Source: Actinobacteria bacterium UBA2272
GTDB taxonomy: Bacteria; Actinomycetota; Coriobacteriia; Anaerosomatales; Anaerosomataceae
NCBI GenBank assembly: GCA_002347725.1
Contig: DDXA01000004.1
Coordinates: 620,001 to 684,000 of the forward strand
Length of the DNA: 64,000 nt
Direction of reading: 5' to 3'
Shown here in pieces: positions 59,450 through 64,000 of the stretch. The notes under the pieces are model-generated. The model made no database searches and had not been told where the DNA came from. It saw only the letters and a program-made list of their open reading frames with translations. The position numbers were made by a program, and so were the translations under genes. Positions within the stretch are counted from its first letter, which is position 1. Every line of letters starts with the position of its first letter.

Positions 59450-60118
59450 ATGTCACGGTTCCGGTACGTCATTTCAGCACTACTGTTCGTCACCCTGCTC
59501 GCCACCGTCGCGCTATCCTTCGGTTGCACGAAAGACCAACCAGCCGACGAGACCACGGGTGAGGCTAGCGAGACGCCCCCGGCAGATGATGGCGAGGAAC
59601 CGTCCGACGACACCGTTCCCCCGACCGTCGATCCCGACGCCGATGACGGCAGCTCGGATGAGGAGCCCGGCACCACCCCTGAGACGATCACGGTGCGGCT
59701 GTACTGGGTCTCCGCTGGCGAGAACGCGCTCGGCGTGGAGCGGACGGTGCCCTACACCCAGGCGGTCGCCACCGCAGCGATGGGTGAGCTTCTGAGTGGC
59801 CCTACCGCCGCCGAGAAGACCACCTGGCCCGCGATCAGCACGGCTATCCCCTCGGGCACGAAGCTTCTCGGGGTCACGGTGGACAACGGTGTGGCGAAGG
59901 TGGACCTGTCGAGCGAGTTCTCATCGGGTGGCGGAACGTTCTCGGTGACCTCACGCCTCGCTCAGGTCGTCTACACACTCACCCAGTTCCCGACGGTCGA
60001 TGCTGTTGAGTTCTACATCAACGGCACCCGCGTGAACGTCTTCTCCGGCGAAGGACTCATACTCGACGGACCGCAACGCTTCGAGGACTACGAGGACCTG
60101 CTGCCGGTCGACGCCTGA
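59450..60118 (+). CDS. Predicted lipoprotein with GerMN domain
   Basis: The 222-residue protein has a lipoprotein signal with lipobox LSFGC (Cys26), a long acidic Thr/Asp/Glu/Pro linker (about 28-82), and a C-terminal GerMN domain (about 85-205; VRLYWVSAGENALGVERTVPY... AMGELLSGPTAAE... KLLGVTVDNGVAKVDLSSEF). GerMN domains occur in spore germination protein GerM and in actinobacterial LpqB; the role is usually wall-linked. ATG 59450 follows GGGAGG. It is convergent with the transporter that follows. Confidence 0.88.
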   Translation: MSRFRYVISALLFVTLLATVALSFGCTKDQPADETTGEASETPPADDGEEPSDDTVPPTVDPDADDGSSDEEPGTTPETITVRLYWVSAGENALGVERTVPYTQAVATAAMGELLSGPTAAEKTTWPAISTAIPSGTKLLGVTVDNGVAKVDLSSEFSSGGGTFSVTSRLAQVVYTLTQFPTVDAVEFYINGTRVNVFSGEGLILDGPQRFEDYEDLLPVDA

Positions 60119-60125
60119 TCCGGCG

Positions 60126-61133
60126 TCAGCCTGCCTTCGCGTGGTCGGGTGACGGCGCCGGCCCGAACACCCTGTCCGTCTTCTTGACGTACCAGGCCGC
60201 CGACTGCACCTGCACGACATAGGCTGCCGAGAGAACAAGCGCCGCCTCGGCACCGAAGCTCGCCATCGCGATGCCGAGCGCGATCGAGAGGTTCCGCATC
60301 GCCGTCCCATACACCACGGCTATCGCGTCGCCACGGGTCAGGAACCGGCGTCCGATGACCGTCGCAATCAGATAGTTGAGCGCGTAGAAGACGGCCAGCG
60401 GCACCATGATGCGCAGCACGAGGGCGGGTGATGACACGATCATGCGTGCCTTCAGCGCGATGGCCAGGAACACGATGGCCAGCACGCCTATCGTCGACAG
60501 GCCCGGAAAGACCGGCGCGATGCGCGCACGATACCGCTCGGCGCCGTAACGACGGACCAGCGCACTCCGCGTCAGCACGCCTGCAGCGAGCGGGATCCCC
60601 ACCACGAAGAACACCGTGCGGGCCACCTCGGCCACGTCGACCGGCACGACGGCACCGGCCATCAGCAGGAGATACCCGGGCGCGAGGAGTGACGCGGCGA
60701 TCAGACCGATCACGGTCATCTTCACGGCTGCAGCGACGTTGCCCTTGGCAAAGCCTGTCCAGCTGATGGTCATGCCACTGGTCGGGAAGAGTCCGGCGAG
60801 CACCATACCCACGAACAGACCCGGCTCCTGACGAAAGAACAGCGCTGCAAGCAGCCACGCGATGGCGGGCAGCACGACGAAGTCGAGTCCCATAGCAAGG
60901 CCGACTGCCCGACTGTCGCTCATGTCGAACGCCTCGCGGATCCGGAAGTTCACCAGCATCGGATAGACCATGAGCATCGTCAGCGGCAGAACGAGCACCT
61001 TGAGGACGCTCACGTCCGCGAGGATGCCCGCAAGGAGGCCCGCGAGCATGGCGAGGGGGATCCACGCCACCAACCGTTTGGGCAGGCCGCCCACCACGCG
61101 GACGATCGGATGTGTTTCGGGGGAGTTCGTCAC
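60126..61133 (-). CDS. BASS/ACR3-superfamily transporter
   Basis: A 335-residue membrane protein with about ten helices, of the bile-acid:sodium symporter/ACR3 superfamily. The segments VLPLTMLMVYPMLVNFRIREAF, GLAMGLDFVVLPAIAWLLAALFF and the crossover-like GLFPTSGMTISWTGFAKGNVAAAV are characteristic. The ACR3-specific cysteine is not obvious, so arsenite export is only one option. GTG 61133 is chosen because longer frames run through the promoter. It is probably regulated through the palindrome at 61173-61190. Confidence 0.88.
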   Translation of the reverse strand: MTNSPETHPIVRVVGGLPKRLVAWIPLAMLAGLLAGILADVSVLKVLVLPLTMLMVYPMLVNFRIREAFDMSDSRAVGLAMGLDFVVLPAIAWLLAALFFRQEPGLFVGMVLAGLFPTSGMTISWTGFAKGNVAAAVKMTVIGLIAASLLAPGYLLLMAGAVVPVDVAEVARTVFFVVGIPLAAGVLTRSALVRRYGAERYRARIAPVFPGLSTIGVLAIVFLAIALKARMIVSSPALVLRIMVPLAVFYALNYLIATVIGRRFLTRGDAIAVVYGTAMRNLSIALGIAMASFGAEAALVLSAAYVVQVQSAAWYVKKTDRVFGPAPSPDHAKAG

Positions 61134-61172
61134 CGGTGACCCTTCATGGACAGCGCGTAACGTGCTTGACAC

Positions 61173-61190
61173 TATACCCCATGGGGTATA
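61173..61190. promoter_or_regulatory. CsoR/CstR-like operator palindrome TATACCCCATGGGGTATA
   Basis: A perfect 18-bp palindrome of the TACCCC...GGGGTA type typical of CsoR, RcnR and CstR family operators. It overlaps the predicted -10 of the transporter promoter (minus strand) and lies between divergent genes. No CsoR-family gene is in the window. Confidence 0.7.
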
Positions 61191-61213
61191 CCACGCGATA
61201 CTTGTCACTGCAA
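61185..61213 (-). promoter_or_regulatory. Transporter promoter TTGCAG-17-TATACC
   Basis: On the minus strand, TTGCAG (61213-61208) and TATACC (61190-61185) are 17 bases apart. The -10 is one arm of the palindrome. A plus-strand TTGACA (61166-61171) with TATACC (61187-61192), spaced 15, could drive the chemoreceptor in the other direction. Confidence 0.55.
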
Positions 61214-61349
61214 GCAACAAAGTGGTACCGTGCCTCAAGGCCAGCCGCTCGGGGGGCTGGACGGTCGATTATGGGCGACAGCCGTGATCTGCTGCGAGTG
61301 TATCGGCCGATCGACCACGGCCATCAGCGCGCTGCCGAGGGATGTGCAC

Positions 61350-63326
61350 ATGGGTTCTGGGCTGTCTCTGCGAATGAGGCTCATCTTGAGCCTCGTGGCC
61401 ATCGTCACGGGAGTGCTCGTACTCGCCGCCTGGTTCGGCATCACCCAACTCGACGCTGTGGTCTGGGAGCAGGCGCAGCGTGTAGTTGACACCAACATGG
61501 CGGTCGCGGCAGGTACACTCACCGACGCGACGGCCTCGGTCGTTGGATCGCTCAGCGAAACGGCGAACGATCGCGATCTTCCGGATGGGACCGGAGACAC
61601 CCGCGTAGCTCTCATAGGCGAGCTCTCCCGTCGCGCGGACCTCACGGGCATCACGTACTTCGCCGTCGTGGCGCCGGACGGCAGCGTGCGCCTCACAAGC
61701 CTTGGCGGAGCGGGGTATGCCACGACGTGGGATCTCATCCGATCCGCGGCCGGTTCGGCCGACCCCATGGTCGGCCTCGCGGTGGTGCCCGAAGACGAAC
61801 TCGCCGCCATCGGACTGGCCCAGAGGATGCGGCTCACGCAGAAAGCGACGCCGAACGGGACGGTCGTCCCGGGCGAGGCCGATGGCGCTCTCGCGATCGT
61901 GGCTACCGCGCCGTTTCACGACGGCACGCTCGTTGCGGTTAGGATCCTCAAGCTGCGCTTCGAGATCGTCGACTCCATCGTGGACAAGGTCGGGGGCACC
62001 GCGACCATCTTCCAGGCCGGAACGCGCATCTCGACCACCGTGCTGACGGAGGAGGGCGAGCGCGCGGTCGGGACGGTCATCTCGGACACGGTCCGCGCGG
62101 CAACACTCGAGGGTGGAGAGACCTACCGCGGCGAGGCGTTCGTCGTGACCACCCGGTACCTGACGGCATACGAGCCGCTGCGTGATCCTGATGGGACCAT
62201 CGTCGGTATGCTCTACGTTGGCGTCGACGAATCGCCGTTCTCCGCGGCCACTCGCGGATTTGCCCTCACATTCGGCGGTGTGATCCTTGCGGCCTTTCTC
62301 CTCGCCCTCATCGGCGCAGTGAACGTGAGCAAGGCTCTCGCGCGCCCCCTGGCCGGGCTCGACGAGGCAGCCCAGACGGTTGCTTCCGGCGACCTTACCG
62401 CCCAGGTGCCGACGACCGGCTACCGGGAGATCCGGGAACTCGGAAACGCATTCAACACGATGACCGGCGGACTGCGCAGCGTCATAGCGCAGGTGGAGGA
62501 GTCGGTCATGCATCTCCGGTCAGTCTCGGCTGAGATCTCCGCGGCATCCCGCTCCTCGGCTGAACACGCCACGCATCAGGCGTCATCGGTGGCCCAGACC
62601 ACGTCGACGCTCGAGGAACTCACCGCGAGCTTCCAGGCAGTCGCCGACGGCGCGCGACACGTTCTCGATGCTGCCGAGGACGCGCTCGAGTCGGCCCAGG
62701 GCGGTGTCGCCACGGTCGATCGCGCGCACGAGGCGATGGGCGGTCTGGCGAGCGGCGCACACGACATGGCCCAGGCCGCCGACGCGATGACGGCTGTCGC
62801 CGACGACATCACCGAGATGACCGGGATGATCGCAGGCATCGCCGAGCAGACGAAGATCCTCGCACTGAATGCGGCGATCGAAGCCGCGCGTGCGGGAGAG
62901 GCCGGGAAGGGCTTCGCCGTCGTCTCGTCCGAGATCCGCGCTCTCGCGGACTCCGTCGGGCGCTCGGCCGGACGCATCTCAGAGCTCGTCTCCGGTATCC
63001 AGGTGGCAAGCGCGCGTCTGCGCGACGCGGCCGGCCATCAGGCCGTCCTGACCGAGGGGACCGTGGAGGCGAGCCGGGAGTCGCGGCAGACGTTCGGGTC
63101 GATCGTCCGGCAGATGGAGGAGACCGCAGCCGCCGCGCGTGAGATCGCCGAAGCGACAGTGCAACAGAAGCGCGCGTCAGACCAGCTTGTCGAGGCGATG
63201 CACCCGGTGAATGTGAGTTCCTCGGAGACCGCGGCCGCGGCACGTCAGCTCGCCGACTCGGCCGACTCGGTCGAGGTCGAGGCCGAGAGCCTGCTCGGGG
63301 TGCTCACCCGCTTCAAGACGCGCTGA
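61350..63326 (+). CDS. Methyl-accepting chemotaxis protein
   Basis: The 658-residue chemoreceptor has a membrane helix (about 9-31), an extracytoplasmic Cache-type sensor domain (about 35-300; TGITYFAVVAPDGSVRLTSL and PLRDPDGTIVGMLYVGVDE), a second helix (about 306-328), HAMP (about 329-385) and a long coiled-coil signalling domain. The hairpin tip is GMIAGIAEQTKILALNAAIEAARAGEAGKGFAVVSSEIRALAD. ATG 61350 lies nine bases after GAGG; a GTG two codons upstream is possible. It shares its upstream region with the CsoR-like palindrome. Confidence 0.93.
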   Translation: MGSGLSLRMRLILSLVAIVTGVLVLAAWFGITQLDAVVWEQAQRVVDTNMAVAAGTLTDATASVVGSLSETANDRDLPDGTGDTRVALIGELSRRADLTGITYFAVVAPDGSVRLTSLGGAGYATTWDLIRSAAGSADPMVGLAVVPEDELAAIGLAQRMRLTQKATPNGTVVPGEADGALAIVATAPFHDGTLVAVRILKLRFEIVDSIVDKVGGTATIFQAGTRISTTVLTEEGERAVGTVISDTVRAATLEGGETYRGEAFVVTTRYLTAYEPLRDPDGTIVGMLYVGVDESPFSAATRGFALTFGGVILAAFLLALIGAVNVSKALARPLAGLDEAAQTVASGDLTAQVPTTGYREIRELGNAFNTMTGGLRSVIAQVEESVMHLRSVSAEISAASRSSAEHATHQASSVAQTTSTLEELTASFQAVADGARHVLDAAEDALESAQGGVATVDRAHEAMGGLASGAHDMAQAADAMTAVADDITEMTGMIAGIAEQTKILALNAAIEAARAGEAGKGFAVVSSEIRALADSVGRSAGRISELVSGIQVASARLRDAAGHQAVLTEGTVEASRESRQTFGSIVRQMEETAAAAREIAEATVQQKRASDQLVEAMHPVNVSSSETAAAARQLADSADSVEVEAESLLGVLTRFKTR

Positions 63327-63363
63327 CCGGGCGACCCGCCGCTCTCCCGGAGCGGGCTTGAGC

Positions 63364-64000
63364 CTAGACCGCCATCCCGGCCAATGCCGCGCGCGCCGCG
63401 ACAAGTCCACTTGCGCTGGACTGTACGAGCCCCCGCGTGACGCCCGCTCCATCGCCGACGGCGTAGAGCCCCGACACCTGCGTCTGCAGACTCGCGTCGA
63501 GCTCGAGTCTCGAGGAGTAGAATTTGACCTCGACGCCGTACAGCAACGTGTCATCGGCCGCTACACCCGGCGCGAGTGCGTCCATCGCGTCGAGGAAGTC
63601 GAGGATGTCGACGAGGTGACGATACGGTAGTACGAACGACAGGTCCCCGGGGGTCGCCCCCGGCATCGTCGGCTCCACGACCGACTGCGCGATCCGCTTC
63701 GCCGTCGAGCGTCGCCCCGCTCGAAGGTCACCGAGCCGCTGGACCAAGATGCCCTCGCCGAGCAGATTGGCCAGACGGGCGATCGAGGTGCCGTAGGTGA
63801 TCGGTTCCTGGAACGGATGGGTGAAGTGCTGGCTCACAAGAACGGCGAAGTTGGTGTTGCCGGTCTTGCGGTCCGCGTACGAGTGCCCGTTGACGGTGAT
63901 GATATCCCCGTAGCTCTCGGCAGTGACCGCACCGTACGGGTTCATGCAGAACGTGCGCACCTGATCGCCGAAACGACGCGAGTACTGGATGAGTTTCGCC
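63364..64000 (-). CDS. FAD-dependent dehydrogenase, C-terminal part (COG2509 type; 5' end outside window)
   Basis: The frame is open to the window edge; 211 residues are visible. The sequence CMNPYGAVTAESYGDIITVNGHSYADRKTGNTNFAVLVSQHFTHPF is characteristic of the COG2509 family of FAD-dependent dehydrogenases. The C-terminal dinucleotide-binding motif GLYAVGDGAGVTRGLVQSSASGLVAARAAL closes the FAD site. The N-terminal GxGxxG segment lies beyond the window. The substrate is unknown. It is convergent with the chemoreceptor gene. Confidence 0.9.
   Translation of the reverse strand, partial: AKLIQYSRRFGDQVRTFCMNPYGAVTAESYGDIITVNGHSYADRKTGNTNFAVLVSQHFTHPFQEPITYGTSIARLANLLGEGILVQRLGDLRAGRRSTAKRIAQSVVEPTMPGATPGDLSFVLPYRHLVDILDFLDAMDALAPGVAADDTLLYGVEVKFYSSRLELDASLQTQVSGLYAVGDGAGVTRGLVQSSASGLVAARAALAGMAV

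Overview
The window is about 64 kb of high-GC, gene-dense bacterial chromosome carrying roughly 63 protein genes. I see no rRNA, tRNA, insertion sequence, prophage or CRISPR array. It looks like a Gram-positive actinobacterial lineage of the Coriobacteriia type (uncultivated or anaerobic relatives). The reasons are strong GGAGG ribosome binding sites, frequent GTG and TTG starts, three exported proteins with cell-wall-binding (CWB2) repeats, many lipoproteins, no outer-membrane proteins, an archaeal-type PEP carboxylase, rubrerythrin, many Fe-S and radical-SAM proteins and a very large multihaem cytochrome c. This lineage call is inference; a 16S or marker-gene placement would settle it.

Layout. 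1-4.8 kb: end of a Ca2+-type P-ATPase, a DUF6483 protein, a double-CDGSH Fe-S protein, then a peroxide-defence block (PerR/Fur-like regulator, catalase behind a promoter with a Per-box-like palindrome, rubrerythrin). 4.8-10.2 kb: archaeal-type PEP carboxylase and a MacB-type ABC export operon. 10.2-18 kb: lipoproteins, a terpene-cyclase-fold protein, small enzymes, a flavodoxin, a MATE pump, a papain-like-fold protein and a NapH-like ferredoxin membrane protein. 18-22.4 kb: a possible micro-operon, PhzF, and a TetR-controlled ABC exporter operon ending in TspO, with a perfect operator on its promoter. 22.4-28.6 kb: an AbrB-like regulator plus ArsM, a CPA2 antiporter, two membrane proteins and a SulP transporter. 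28.8-36.2 kb: a 16-haem cytochrome and a CWB2 surface protein. 36-45 kb: BipA, a second TetR regulator with palindromic sites, a radical-SAM/SPASM protein, a HAD phosphatase, a second CWB2 protein, a flavin reductase and HisG. 45-54 kb: membrane proteins, RsgA, a histidine kinase with a small membrane partner, MsrB, MsrA, an archaeal-type ornithine cyclodeaminase-like protein and a third CWB2 protein. 54-60 kb: a purine operon (purA, purD, radical SAM, purE). 60-64 kb: a BASS/ACR3-like transporter under a CsoR-like palindrome, a chemoreceptor and a partial FAD dehydrogenase.

The most notable observation is that the methionine sulfoxide reductase MsrA gene (49731-50411, minus strand) has an in-frame TGA exactly at the catalytic cysteine codon. 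It is followed at bacterial-SECIS distance by a hairpin with a GG-starting loop, so the enzyme is very probably a selenoprotein that a standard gene caller would truncate and mis-start. Together with PerR, catalase, rubrerythrin and MsrB this suggests an anaerobe with substantial defence against oxidants. The multihaem cytochrome, surface proteins and Fe-S membrane protein suggest respiratory electron transfer at the cell surface.
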